Below are positions 20,632-29,613 of a stretch of 37,752 nucleotides of DNA, one piece after another. Position numbers and translations under genes: made by a program. The stretch covers positions 1-37,752 of the forward strand of contig NZ_JAKKFI010000112.1 of NCBI RefSeq assembly GCF_022230955.1, written 5' to 3'. Under the pieces are notes generated by a model, which was not told the origin of the DNA, made no database searches, and saw nothing but the letters and a program-made list of their open reading frames with translations. Position 1 is the first letter of the stretch; every line of letters begins with the position of its first letter. Origin of the DNA: Micromonospora cabrerizensis. Lineage in GTDB: Bacteria; Actinomycetota; Actinomycetes; Mycobacteriales; Micromonosporaceae.

Positions 20632-22176
20632 GTTGTCGCCCTTGCCGAGCTTGTTGAAGTCGATCTTCGGGAGCTTGAAGCCGGGCGGAAGGCCCTGGCC
20701 ACCGGCGAGGTCGTTCGGGTCCATCCCCGGCGGAAGCTGCGGCATGCCACCCGGGAAGCCGCCCGGCATCCCGGCTCCGGCGCCCGTACGCGGCCGACCG
20801 CCACCCTTGGTGCCCTTGCGCTTGTTCTTCGGCGACTTGGTCGCCTTGCGCCGGCCACCGCCGGGCAGGCCCATCATGCCGCCCATCTGCTTCATCATCT
20901 TCTGCGCGTCGGTGAAGCGGTTGAGCAGCTGGTTGACGTCCATCACGGTGACCCCGGAGCCGTTGGCGATACGCGCCCGGCGGGAGCCGTTGATGATCTT
21001 CGGGTTGGTCCGCTCGCCCGGGGTCATCGACCGGATGATCGCGGTGACCCGGTCGAAGTGGCTGTCGTCCAGCTCGGCGAGCTGGTCCTTCATCTGCCCC
21101 ATGCCGGGCATCATGGCCAGCACGTTGGCGATCGGCCCCATTCGCCGCACCGCGATGAGCTGGTCGAGGAAGTCGTCCAGGGTGAACTGCTCGCCGCCCA
21201 TCAGCTTGGCGGTCATCTTCTCCTTCTGATCGGAGTCGAAGGCCTGCTCGGCCTGCTCGATCAGAGTGAGGACGTCGCCCATGCCGAGGATCCGGCTGGC
21301 CATCCGGTCGGGGTGGAAGACGTCGAAGTCCTCCAACTTCTCACCGGTGGAGGCGAACAGGATCGGCTGCCCGGTGACCTCGCGCACCGACAGGGCGGCA
21401 CCACCGCGAGCGTCGCCGTCGAGCTTGGAGAGCACCACGCCGGTGATGCCGACGCCGTCGCGGAACGCCTCGGCGGTGCGGACGGCGTCCTGACCGACCA
21501 TCGCGTCGATGACGAAGATGACCTCGTCCGGCTGGACCGCGTCGCGAATGTCGGCGGCCTGCTGCATCATCTCGGCGTCGATGCCGAGCCGGCCGGCGGT
21601 GTCGACGATGACGATGTCGCGGGCCGCCCGCTTCGCGTGCTCGATCGAGGCGCGCGCCACCTGCACCGGGTCACCGGTGCCGTTGCCGGGCTCCGGGGCG
21701 TACACCTCGACACCGGCCCGGCCACCGAGCACCTGGAGCTGCCCGACGGCGTTGGGGCGCTGGAGGTCGGCGGCGACGAGCAGCGGCTGGTGCCCCTGGC
21801 CCTTGAGCCAGCGGGCCAGCTTGCCGGCCAGGGTGGTCTTACCGGAACCCTGGAGACCGGCCAGCATGATCACGGTCGGCGGCTGCTTGGCGAACTGGAG
21901 CCGCCGGCCCTCACCGCCGAGCACGGTGATCAGCTCTTCGTTGACGATCTTGATGATCTGCTGGGCCGGGTTCAGCGCCTGGGAGACCTCGGAGCTGCGC
22001 GCCCGCTCCTTGACGGCCGCGATGAAGCCCTTGACCACCGGCAGCGCGACGTCCGCCTCCAGCAGCGCGAGACGGATCTCGCGCGCGGTGGCGTCGATGT
22101 CGGCGTCGGTGAGCCGACCCTTGCCGCGGAGCTTGGTGAAGATCCCGGACAGGCGGTCACTCAAGGTGTCAAACAC
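20620..22176 (-). CDS. ffh: Signal recognition particle protein Ffh
   Basis: Ffh is the SRP GTPase that binds signal peptides and 4.5S RNA. The 518-residue protein has the N domain (1-~90), a G domain with P-loop GLQGSGKTT at 107-115, later DTAGRL and TKLDGDARGG, and a Met-rich M domain (~300-440). A long Lys/Arg/Gly-rich tail extends ~75 residues beyond (KSPKNKRKGTKGGGRPRTG, then a Gly/Pro/Met-rich part), as in other actinobacteria. The GTG at 22176 gives the usual FDTLSDRL start. Its end lies in a tandem repeat. Confidence 0.98.
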   Translation of the reverse strand: MFDTLSDRLSGIFTKLRGKGRLTDADIDATAREIRLALLEADVALPVVKGFIAAVKERARSSEVSQALNPAQQIIKIVNEELITVLGGEGRRLQFAKQPPTVIMLAGLQGSGKTTLAGKLARWLKGQGHQPLLVAADLQRPNAVGQLQVLGGRAGVEVYAPEPGNGTGDPVQVARASIEHAKRAARDIVIVDTAGRLGIDAEMMQQAADIRDAVQPDEVIFVIDAMVGQDAVRTAEAFRDGVGITGVVLSKLDGDARGGAALSVREVTGQPILFASTGEKLEDFDVFHPDRMASRILGMGDVLTLIEQAEQAFDSDQKEKMTAKLMGGEQFTLDDFLDQLIAVRRMGPIANVLAMMPGMGQMKDQLAELDDSHFDRVTAIIRSMTPGERTNPKIINGSRRARIANGSGVTVMDVNQLLNRFTDAQKMMKQMGGMMGLPGGGRRKATKSPKNKRKGTKGGGRPRTGAGAGMPGGFPGGMPQLPPGMDPNDLAGGQGLPPGFKLPKIDFNKLGKGDNRPR

Positions 22177-22245
22177 GCGAACATCCCGTTTGTCAGTGTT
22201 CCGGCGGGCACAACGCGGCCGGCACTGCGGAGTCCGGCCACCGCT

Positions 22246-22251
22246 AGGGTA
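22246..22251 (-). promoter_or_regulatory. Candidate -10 box for ffh
   Basis: TACCCT on the minus strand lies 69 bases upstream of the ffh GTG, in the short gap after the response regulator gene. This would give a leader of roughly 60 bases. The -35 is unclear. Confidence 0.3.
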
Positions 22252-22290
22252 GCCGCCCCGCCGCAAGGCCGCTGTCGCCCGGCCCGGGCC

Positions 22291-22947
22291 TCACCCCGAC
22301 ACCAACCCCGACTGGTACGCGAACACGACGAGCTGGGCCCGGTCCCGGGCTCCCAGCTTGCCCATCGCCCGGCTGACGTGGGTCCGCGCGGTCGCCGGGC
22401 TGACCACCAGACGGGCGGCGATCTCCTCGTTGTTCAGGCCCTCCCCGACCAGGCCGACGACCTGGCGCTCCCGATCGGTCAGCGCGCCCAGCCGGGGGTG
22501 CGGGCGCAGCACCCGCGACGGCCGGGTGGCGAACTCCCGCACCACCCGACGGGTCACCGACGGCGACAGCAGCGCCTCCCCCTCGGCGACCAACCGGATC
22601 GCCCGCAGCAGCTCGGCCGGTCGGGTGTCCTTGGTGAGGAACCCGCTCGCGCCGTGGCGCAGCGCGTCGAAGACGTACTCGTCCAGCTCGAAGGTCGTGA
22701 GCACCACCACCCGCGTACCGGTCAGGTCGGGGTCCGCGACGATCCGCCGGGTCGCCTCGATGCCGTCGATGCCGGGCATCCGGATGTCCATCAGCACCAC
22801 GTCCGGCCGAACCCGCCGGGCCAGCTCGACCGCCTGCAACCCGTCGGCCGCCTCGCCGGCGAGCGCCAGGTCGTCCTCGCTCTCCACCAGCGCGCGCAGG
22901 CCGAGCCGGACCAGATCCTGGTCGTCGGCCACCAGCACCCGGATCAC
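22291..22947 (-). CDS. NarL/LuxR-type response regulator
   Basis: The 218-residue regulator has a receiver domain (1-~120) with D9, D10, phospho-acceptor D54 (VLMDIRMPG) and K106 (FLTKDTRP), and a LuxR-type HTH (~150-212) with LTDRERQVVGLVGEGLNNEE followed by IAARLVVSPATARTHV. It is the cognate partner of the upstream kinase: its GTG overlaps the kinase TGA (GTGA), so the two are coupled. Targets are unknown. The last residues end just before the ffh promoter region. Confidence 0.95.
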   Translation of the reverse strand: MIRVLVADDQDLVRLGLRALVESEDDLALAGEAADGLQAVELARRVRPDVVLMDIRMPGIDGIEATRRIVADPDLTGTRVVVLTTFELDEYVFDALRHGASGFLTKDTRPAELLRAIRLVAEGEALLSPSVTRRVVREFATRPSRVLRPHPRLGALTDRERQVVGLVGEGLNNEEIAARLVVSPATARTHVSRAMGKLGARDRAQLVVFAYQSGLVSG

Positions 22948-24107
22948 GTGGCCGGCCCCACGGGCAGACGGGCGTACACCCGGAACCCGCCGCCGGTGCG
23001 CGGCCCGGCCGCCAACCGCCCGCCCAGCGCCGCGACCCGCTCCCGCATCCCGGCCAGGCCGTGCCCGCTCTCGTCGTCGACGAAAGCCGCCCCGGCACCC
23101 GTTCCCCGGTCGGTGACCTCGACGGTCACCTCGTCGGCGCGGTAGTCCACCCGCACCTCCGCGTCGGCCACCCCCGCGTGACGCAGCACGTTGGTCAACG
23201 CCTCCTGCACCACCCGGTACGCGGTCAGGTCCAGCGCCGCCGGCAGGTCCCACGGTTGGCCGACCACGCGCAGGTCGACGGCGAGTCCGGCCCCGGCGAG
23301 CCGGTCCCGCAACGCCGGGAGCCGGGCCAGGCCGGGCACCGGCCCTCGCTCGGCGCCCTGCCGCACCGCGCCGAGGGTGACCCGAAGCTCGTCCAGCGCC
23401 TCCCGGCTGGTCCGGCTGATCGCGGTCAGCGCGGTCTCCGCCTGCTCGGGCCGTTTCGGCAGGAGGTGCAGGGCGATCTCCGCCTGCATGCTGATCGCGG
23501 CGAGCCCGTGCCCCACCACGTCATGCACCTCCTGGGCGATGCGCAGTCGCTCCTCGTCGGCCTGCCGCCGGGCCTGTTCGGCGCGATCTCGGGCCGCCTC
23601 GGCCCGGCTGCGCGCGGCCGACTCGCGGTTGACCCGCACCACGACCCCCACCGCGAACGGTACGACCACCCAGGCCGACGCGGGCAGCACTCCGGCCCAG
23701 CCGGGCGCCGGGCCGCGGGACCCGAAGACGTGCGCCAACAACAGGACGAACGCGCCAGCGGCGGCGAGCGCCGCCGGGCGCACCGGCAGTCGCACCGCCA
23801 CGGTGTAGACGGCGATGAGGAACACGACCAGGATCGGCCCGTACGGGTAGCCGAGAACCAGGTACGCCGACGTGGTCACGGTGACCACGGCCAGGGTCGC
23901 GATCGGGGCGCGCCTGCGCAACAGCAGAGCGAGCGCGGCGACCGCGATCAGCACCCGGCTGGCGGCGTCGACCGGCGTCGAAGCCGGCTGGTTGTCCCCG
24001 GCCAGACCGGTGGCCAGCAACCCGAACCCGAGCAGCACCAGGGCGAGCGCGGCGTCTGCCGCCACCCCCGGCCATCGCCACCGCCCGCCGCCTCGCATGG
24101 CCGTCAT
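22944..24107 (-). CDS. Sensor histidine kinase (HisKA_3 family)
   Basis: The 387-residue kinase has several N-terminal membrane spans (roughly 15-35, 50-65, 70-100, 108-128, 140-158) with no large extracellular domain, a short coiled coil (~160-188), a HisKA_3 dimerisation domain with H195 in AQEVHDVVGHGLAAISM, and a C-terminal ATPase domain with the N box VQEALTNVLRHAG and GHGLAGMRERVAALGG. This layout is seen in DesK-like and LiaS-like kinases that sense membrane or envelope stress; no ligand can be named. The ATG at 24107 was used; another is at 24098. A 293-base region upstream holds an unusual dyad pair. Confidence 0.93.
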   Translation of the reverse strand: MTAMRGGGRWRWPGVAADAALALVLLGFGLLATGLAGDNQPASTPVDAASRVLIAVAALALLLRRRAPIATLAVVTVTTSAYLVLGYPYGPILVVFLIAVYTVAVRLPVRPAALAAAGAFVLLLAHVFGSRGPAPGWAGVLPASAWVVVPFAVGVVVRVNRESAARSRAEAARDRAEQARRQADEERLRIAQEVHDVVGHGLAAISMQAEIALHLLPKRPEQAETALTAISRTSREALDELRVTLGAVRQGAERGPVPGLARLPALRDRLAGAGLAVDLRVVGQPWDLPAALDLTAYRVVQEALTNVLRHAGVADAEVRVDYRADEVTVEVTDRGTGAGAAFVDDESGHGLAGMRERVAALGGRLAAGPRTGGGFRVYARLPVGPAT

Positions 24108-24232
24108 TCTGCCCGCGCCGACGCCATCTGACGTGCGTCGACGAGCGGTACCGCGGCTACGCCCCCGGACGTACCCACCCGAGCCGGCCCTCCGATCGCA
24201 GCGCGCTGGCGGCGGACGCCCTCACGAGCCTG

Positions 24233-24267
24233 ATGACTCTGAGGCATAAATATGACTCTGAGGTATA
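24233..24267 (-). promoter_or_regulatory. Pair of AT-rich dyads upstream of the histidine kinase
   Basis: ATGACTCTGAGGCATA (24233-24248) and ATGACTCTGAGGTATA (24252-24267) are direct repeats differing in one base, with centres 19 bases apart. Each is itself near-palindromic about CTC-T-GAG: the first has one mismatched pair in 7-base arms, the second two. The pair is an AT-rich island within very GC-rich DNA, 126-160 bases upstream of the kinase start. It looks like a twin operator or a promoter element of a dimeric regulator. Confidence 0.6.
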
Positions 24268-24342
24268 GCGCTCTCAGGAGTGACCGGCTGGCACGGGCGG
24301 CCAACGGCCGAGCACCGCCCGGCCGCACTCGTCGGCAGGACG

Positions 24343-24390
24343 ACCGAGCGACCGAGCGACCGAGCGGCCGAGCGGCCGAGCGGCCGAGCG
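24343..24390. repeat. Six tandem 8-base repeats beyond the glnD end
   Basis: Three copies of ACCGAGCG are followed by three of GCCGAGCG, with no interruption. The array starts 10 bases past the glnD stop. Together with the dyads it fills most of the 24108-24400 gap. Confidence 0.9.
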
Positions 24391-24400
24391 GCGCGGTAGG

Positions 24401-26677
24401 TCAGACAGCGGCGAGGACGGCAGCTTCCAGGCGGGCCCGGGTGGCGTCGTCCGGCCAGCCACCGACCAGGTAGAAGGCGTCCACCACGTCGGCGCCGAGA
24501 GTGGAGATGCGGGCCGCGCGGACCAGGGCACCCGCCTCGTCGAGCGCGCAGGCGACCCGGTAGAGCAACCCGGCGGCGTCGGCGGCCCGCAGTTCCAGCA
24601 GTACGGCGTCGGTGGCGGCCTCCCGGTGCCAGACCACCCGTGGCGCCGCGCCGCCGCCACGGCTGGCGAGCGCACGCCCGCGCAACCGCTGGGTGACCGA
24701 CACGTCGCCGGCGACCGCCCGGCGCAGGTCGGCGCGGAGAGGGACCGGGTCCGGCGGGAGACCGTAGCGGGGTTGCACCCGGCACTCGACCAGGGCCCGA
24801 CCGTCGACGGCGGAGGCGTCCGCGGAGATCACCTCCAGCCGGTGCAGCGCCAGGCAGCCGGCCACCGTGGCGAGCAGACCCCGCCGGTCGGCCGCCGCTA
24901 CCGACACCCGGTCGCCGGTCAGGTGGACGACCGGCAGCGGCCCGGCCAGCAGCTCCGGGTCCGGAGCGGGTGGCTCGGGGAGTACGCCGGTGTCCAGCGC
25001 GGTGCGAACCCGGGCGACCAGCTCGGCGACGAGTCGGCCCTTCCAGTCGGACCAGGCCGCCGGCCCGGTCGCCGCCGCGTCGGCGCGGACCAGCGCGTGC
25101 AGCACGTCGAGGGTGCCGGTGTCACCGACCGCCTCGGCCACCGAGGCGATGGTGACCGGGTCGGCCAGGTCCCGGCGGGTGGCCACGTCGGGCAGGAGCA
25201 GGTGCAACCGGACCAGCGTGCCGATCAACTCGACCTCGGCGGGGGGCAGACCGACCCGGGTGGCCACCGCCTGGGCAACCGGGACACCGACGGTGCTGTG
25301 GTCACCGGGAAGGCCCTTGCCGATGTCGTGCAGGAGAGCGCCGAGAAGCAGCAGGTCGGGGCGCTCCACCTCGCGGGCGTGCCGGCTGGCCTCGTGAGCG
25401 GTCTGCACCAGGTGCCGGTCGAGGGTGTAGCGGTGCACCGGGTTGTGCTGCGGCAGGCTGCGCAGCCGGGTCCACTCGGGCAGCCAGTTGTCGACCAGGC
25501 CGTACCGGTCGCAGGTTTCCCAGGCGGGCACCAGGCCGGGACCGGCGCCGAGAAGGGTGACCAGCGCGGCCCGGGCATCAGCCGGCCAGGGCGCGGGCAG
25601 GGGCGGGCAGTACGCGGCCAACCACTCGCAGGTGGCCCGGGCGATCGGGAGTCGGGTCGTGGCCGCCGCGGCGGCCACCCGCAGCGAGAGGCTCGGGTCG
25701 GGGCGAGCCCCGATCGCCGTCCGGGCCAGCACGAGCTCACCGTCGTGCTCGACCACGTCGCGGGCCACCGGGCGGCGCGCGGGGCGGGCACCTCCCCCTC
25801 GGGACCGGCCGGAGCGCAGCCGGTCGGCGGCACGGAAGGCGTCGTCCAGGGCGTGGCTGACCGTGCGGGCGTCACCGGCGACCCGGCGCAGGAGGGCGTC
25901 GCCGTCCTCCAGCGCGAGGAGCCCGGCCACACCGTCACGTTCCTGGGCGACCAGCCGGTCGACCCGCCGGCCGACCTGCTGGTGCAGGGCGTCCCGGGTG
26001 TCCAGCAGGCGCAGGTGGGCGGCGCGTACGGCGGGGCGCAGCGCGTCGGTGATGCCGGCGGCGGAGATCGCCCGCAGCAGTCCCACGTCGCGCAGACCGC
26101 CGGCGGCCTCCTTCAGGTCGCCCTCCAGCAGGAAGGCCAGCTCGCCGTGGGCCTGCCAGCGGGCTTCGGTGACCGCCCGCAGGCCGGGCAGGTGCCGGAC
26201 GGCGGTGCGCCGCCAGTGGTCGGCGGCGGTGCGGATCAGCGCGTCGGCCAGCGTCTGGTCGCCCGCCACCAGCCGGGCGTCGAGCAGCCCGAGTGCGACC
26301 TTGACGTCGTCCTGGGCCACCGAGAGCGCTTCGGAGACGGTACGCACCGAGTGGTCGAGCCGCAGGCCCGCGTCCCAGATCGGGTACCAGACCGAGGCCG
26401 CCAACTCGTCGGTGCCGGGCACTCCCGCGTGCAGCAGAACCAGGTCGAGATCGCCGTACGGGGCGCACTGCCGACGCCCCAACCCCCCGACGGCGATCAG
26501 CGCGACCCCCTCCCGCGACGGCAGCAACCGACGCAGAAAGCTGTCGTACGCGCTCGCCCGCTCCAGCCGAGCGGCCTCCCCGATCCCCCCGGGAACGCCG
26601 ACGACCTCGTTGATCAAGAGGTTCGCGTCGCCGTCACCGGCGTGTCCTGACGCGTTCTTCCTGATCAACGAGGTCAT
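24401..26677 (-). CDS. glnD: PII nucleotidyltransferase/deadenylylase GlnD
   Basis: GlnD modifies and demodifies PII according to glutamine level; in studied actinobacteria it adenylylates rather than uridylylates. The 758-residue protein has the nucleotidyltransferase site VGGLGRRQ (63-70) and PYGDLDLVLL (73-82, with D76 and D78), the central helical region, an HD domain with ALLHDIGKGLPGDHS (447-461) and two C-terminal ACT domains (beginning near VVHLTGDRVSV and AVLLELRAAD). The annotated ATG at 26677 gives an N-terminus (1-~26) encoded by an inverted repeat element, so the native start is uncertain. The gene follows glnB by 16 bases. Confidence 0.95.
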   Translation of the reverse strand: MTSLIRKNASGHAGDGDANLLINEVVGVPGGIGEAARLERASAYDSFLRRLLPSREGVALIAVGGLGRRQCAPYGDLDLVLLHAGVPGTDELAASVWYPIWDAGLRLDHSVRTVSEALSVAQDDVKVALGLLDARLVAGDQTLADALIRTAADHWRRTAVRHLPGLRAVTEARWQAHGELAFLLEGDLKEAAGGLRDVGLLRAISAAGITDALRPAVRAAHLRLLDTRDALHQQVGRRVDRLVAQERDGVAGLLALEDGDALLRRVAGDARTVSHALDDAFRAADRLRSGRSRGGGARPARRPVARDVVEHDGELVLARTAIGARPDPSLSLRVAAAAATTRLPIARATCEWLAAYCPPLPAPWPADARAALVTLLGAGPGLVPAWETCDRYGLVDNWLPEWTRLRSLPQHNPVHRYTLDRHLVQTAHEASRHAREVERPDLLLLGALLHDIGKGLPGDHSTVGVPVAQAVATRVGLPPAEVELIGTLVRLHLLLPDVATRRDLADPVTIASVAEAVGDTGTLDVLHALVRADAAATGPAAWSDWKGRLVAELVARVRTALDTGVLPEPPAPDPELLAGPLPVVHLTGDRVSVAAADRRGLLATVAGCLALHRLEVISADASAVDGRALVECRVQPRYGLPPDPVPLRADLRRAVAGDVSVTQRLRGRALASRGGGAAPRVVWHREAATDAVLLELRAADAAGLLYRVACALDEAGALVRAARISTLGADVVDAFYLVGGWPDDATRARLEAAVLAAV
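26603..26675. repeat. Concentric inverted repeat at the glnD start
   Basis: Outer arms GACCTCGTTGATCA (26603-26616) and TGATCAACGAGGTC (26662-26675) are perfect over 14 bases. Inner arms CGCGTC (26624-26629) and GACGCG (26649-26654) share exactly the same centre (26639). The ~73-base element contains nearly the whole first 25 codons of glnD. It resembles a dispersed palindromic element. Confidence 0.75.
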
Positions 26678-26693
26678 GTCGGTATCGGCGCGA

Positions 26694-27032
26694 TCAGAGG
26701 GCGTCTAGGCCGCGTTCGCCGGTACGCACCCGGACGACCTCTTCGACACCGGTGACCCAGACCTTGCCGTCACCGATCTTGCCCGTGCGGGCCGCCCCGA
26801 CGATGGCGTCCACCACCTTGTCCACGTCGATCTCGTCGGTGAGCACCTCAACCCGGATCTTGGGCAGGAACTCGACCGTGTACTCGGCACCCCGGTAGAC
26901 CTCGGTGTGCCCCTTCTGCCGCCCGTACCCCTGAACCTCGCTGACGGTCAGCCCGGCCACCCCGAGGGCGTGCAGGGCCTCCTTCACCGCGTCCAGTTGG
27001 TACGGCTTGATGACTGCGGTCACCAGCTTCAT
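26694..27032 (-). CDS. glnB: Nitrogen regulatory protein PII
   Basis: This 112-residue PII protein integrates 2-oxoglutarate, ATP/ADP and covalent modification and controls Amt and nitrogen metabolism. The T-loop GHTEVYRGAEYTVEFLPK has the modified Tyr at position 51, and TGKIGDGKVWV is the second PROSITE signature. The ATG at 27032 has a strong ribosome site (GGAGGGG, 27045-27039, six bases away). It is the middle gene of amt-glnB-glnD; in actinobacteria the protein is often called GlnK because of this linkage. Confidence 0.98.
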   Translation of the reverse strand: MKLVTAVIKPYQLDAVKEALHALGVAGLTVSEVQGYGRQKGHTEVYRGAEYTVEFLPKIRVEVLTDEIDVDKVVDAIVGAARTGKIGDGKVWVTGVEEVVRVRTGERGLDAL

Positions 27033-27057
27033 GTCCAACCCCTCCATCCCAGGAACG

Positions 27058-28467
<1,410 letters not shown>

Positions 28468-28580
28468 GCTGGCCTCCTAAAGGGTGAAGTCCTCCTTCGC
28501 GGCTTTCCGGGGCAGCGTCGCCCGTAGGCCGGTTGCGCGGAAGCTTCGCGGCCGGCTGTTTCACCCAGGGTCCCGTGCGG

Positions 28581-28617
28581 GTTTCCGTCTCGTGACGGGT
28601 TGTTTCGTACGTGTCAC
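28581..28617 (-). promoter_or_regulatory. GlnR-type operator upstream of amt-glnB-glnD
   Basis: Read on the minus strand, the site is GTGAC-N6-GAAAC-N5-GTCAC-N6-GAAAC. This fits the actinomycete GlnR consensus gTnAC-n6-GaAAC-n6-gTnAC-n6-GaAAC except that the middle spacer is five bases. Its place upstream of amt matches the known nitrogen-limitation regulon of GlnR. Activation by GlnR is inferred. Confidence 0.75.
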
Positions 28618-28699
28618 GAAGTCCGCACAGTCAGCGGCATGGACAATGGTGGATCGTTCGGACGGCGGACGTCGATGGCTGACCGGCCAGGCCCATCGA

Positions 28700-28721
28700 C
28701 CGGTCCGCTTGACGGGACCGG
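28700..28721 (-). terminator. Short hairpin downstream of the phosphotransferase gene
   Basis: CCGGTCC (28700-28706) and GGACCGG (28715-28721) form a perfect seven-pair stem around an eight-base loop, 22 bases beyond the phosphotransferase stop. No U-tract. Confidence 0.35.
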
Positions 28722-28743
28722 CCGAGCATCGACCGGCCGACGC

Positions 28744-29532
28744 TCAGCGGAGGGCGTTCTCCAGTGCGTGCCGCTCGTAGTCGAGCAGCCGCAGATCGCG
28801 CATCGGTCGGCGCAGGTGGCCCTTGTGCACGATCCGGACGAACGCCGGCTCACCGGCGGCGGCCATCCGGCGGATCCCCTCGACGTGGTCCACGATCCGC
28901 TTGCGGATGGTCCGGATCAGCCGGTGCCGGTCCCGAGGGATCAGCCCGTACGCGTCGGCGAAGAGCCGGAGCCGGCGCGGCCGGTCCGGGTGCTTCCAGC
29001 CGAGCGTGATCGAGTCGCGGTCCGCGAAGATCGGCACCCAGGTCCAGGCCGCGTACGCCACGTCGTAGATCCGCGCGCCGGGCGAGGCGAGGTCGAAGTC
29101 GATCAGCCCGAGGGTGCCGTCCGGCCGCCAGATCACATTGTGCGGCGCGGCGTCGTGGTGGCAGATCACCTCGGTGTCCGGCGGCGGGGGCCCGAACGAG
29201 CGCCAGACGGCCCCCGGCTGCGGGGTGAAGCCGTACTGCGCGTCGTGGAACATGCGCAGCATGGTGGCGACGGTGACCAGCGCCTCGTCGGTCACCCAGT
29301 GCGGGGCGAGCGGGTACTCCCCGCACTCCCCCTCCAGGTACGACAGCACCTCACGGTTGCGCTCGTCCATCCCGAGCGCCCGGGGAGCGCCGGTGAAGCC
29401 CACATACTCCAGGTGGCGCAGCAGGGCGTGCACGGACGGTGTCCACGGCCCGGCGTTGCGACGGACCGTGTCACCGACGCGGACGACGGTGCTCACGTTG
29501 CCGCCGTGCAGCGGGATCTCCTGCGAAGTCAC
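28744..29532 (-). CDS. Aminoglycoside-phosphotransferase-fold kinase
   Basis: The 262-residue protein has the APH fold: a small-lobe start (IPLHGGNVSTVVRVGDTVRR), the catalytic loop ICHHDAAPHNVIW (Brenner motif with H-D and downstream N) at about residue 117-129, and the metal-binding LIDFDLASPG. Family members phosphorylate small hydroxylated molecules such as aminoglycosides, choline or sugars; substrate cannot be named, and resistance should not be assumed. The GTG at 29532 has GGGAG about eight bases upstream. A GTG at 29607 would add 25 residues and would lie six bases past ftsY, but has no ribosome site. It is likely cotranscribed with ftsY. Confidence 0.85.
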   Translation of the reverse strand: MTSQEIPLHGGNVSTVVRVGDTVRRNAGPWTPSVHALLRHLEYVGFTGAPRALGMDERNREVLSYLEGECGEYPLAPHWVTDEALVTVATMLRMFHDAQYGFTPQPGAVWRSFGPPPPDTEVICHHDAAPHNVIWRPDGTLGLIDFDLASPGARIYDVAYAAWTWVPIFADRDSITLGWKHPDRPRRLRLFADAYGLIPRDRHRLIRTIRKRIVDHVEGIRRMAAAGEPAFVRIVHKGHLRRPMRDLRLLDYERHALENALR

Positions 29533-29613
29533 GTACGGTCTCCCGAGGCGCTGCGAGGGGTGGCCGGGCTCACGCCAGCCCGCGTATGCGCGGTTGTCAC
29601 TGGACACCCGAGA

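Noticed and set aside
20503..23145. Very long plus-strand open frame over ffh and the response regulator
   Set aside because: It is antisense to two unmistakable conserved genes, has no family character, and reflects the high-GC codon bias.
22948..23253. Longer start for the response regulator
   Set aside because: The extension overlaps the kinase ATPase domain. The receiver domain begins right at the GTG at 22947.
28744..29532. Aminoglycoside resistance gene
   Set aside because: The fold is that of APH kinases, but the family has many other substrates and the core-genome location next to ftsY gives no support for resistance.
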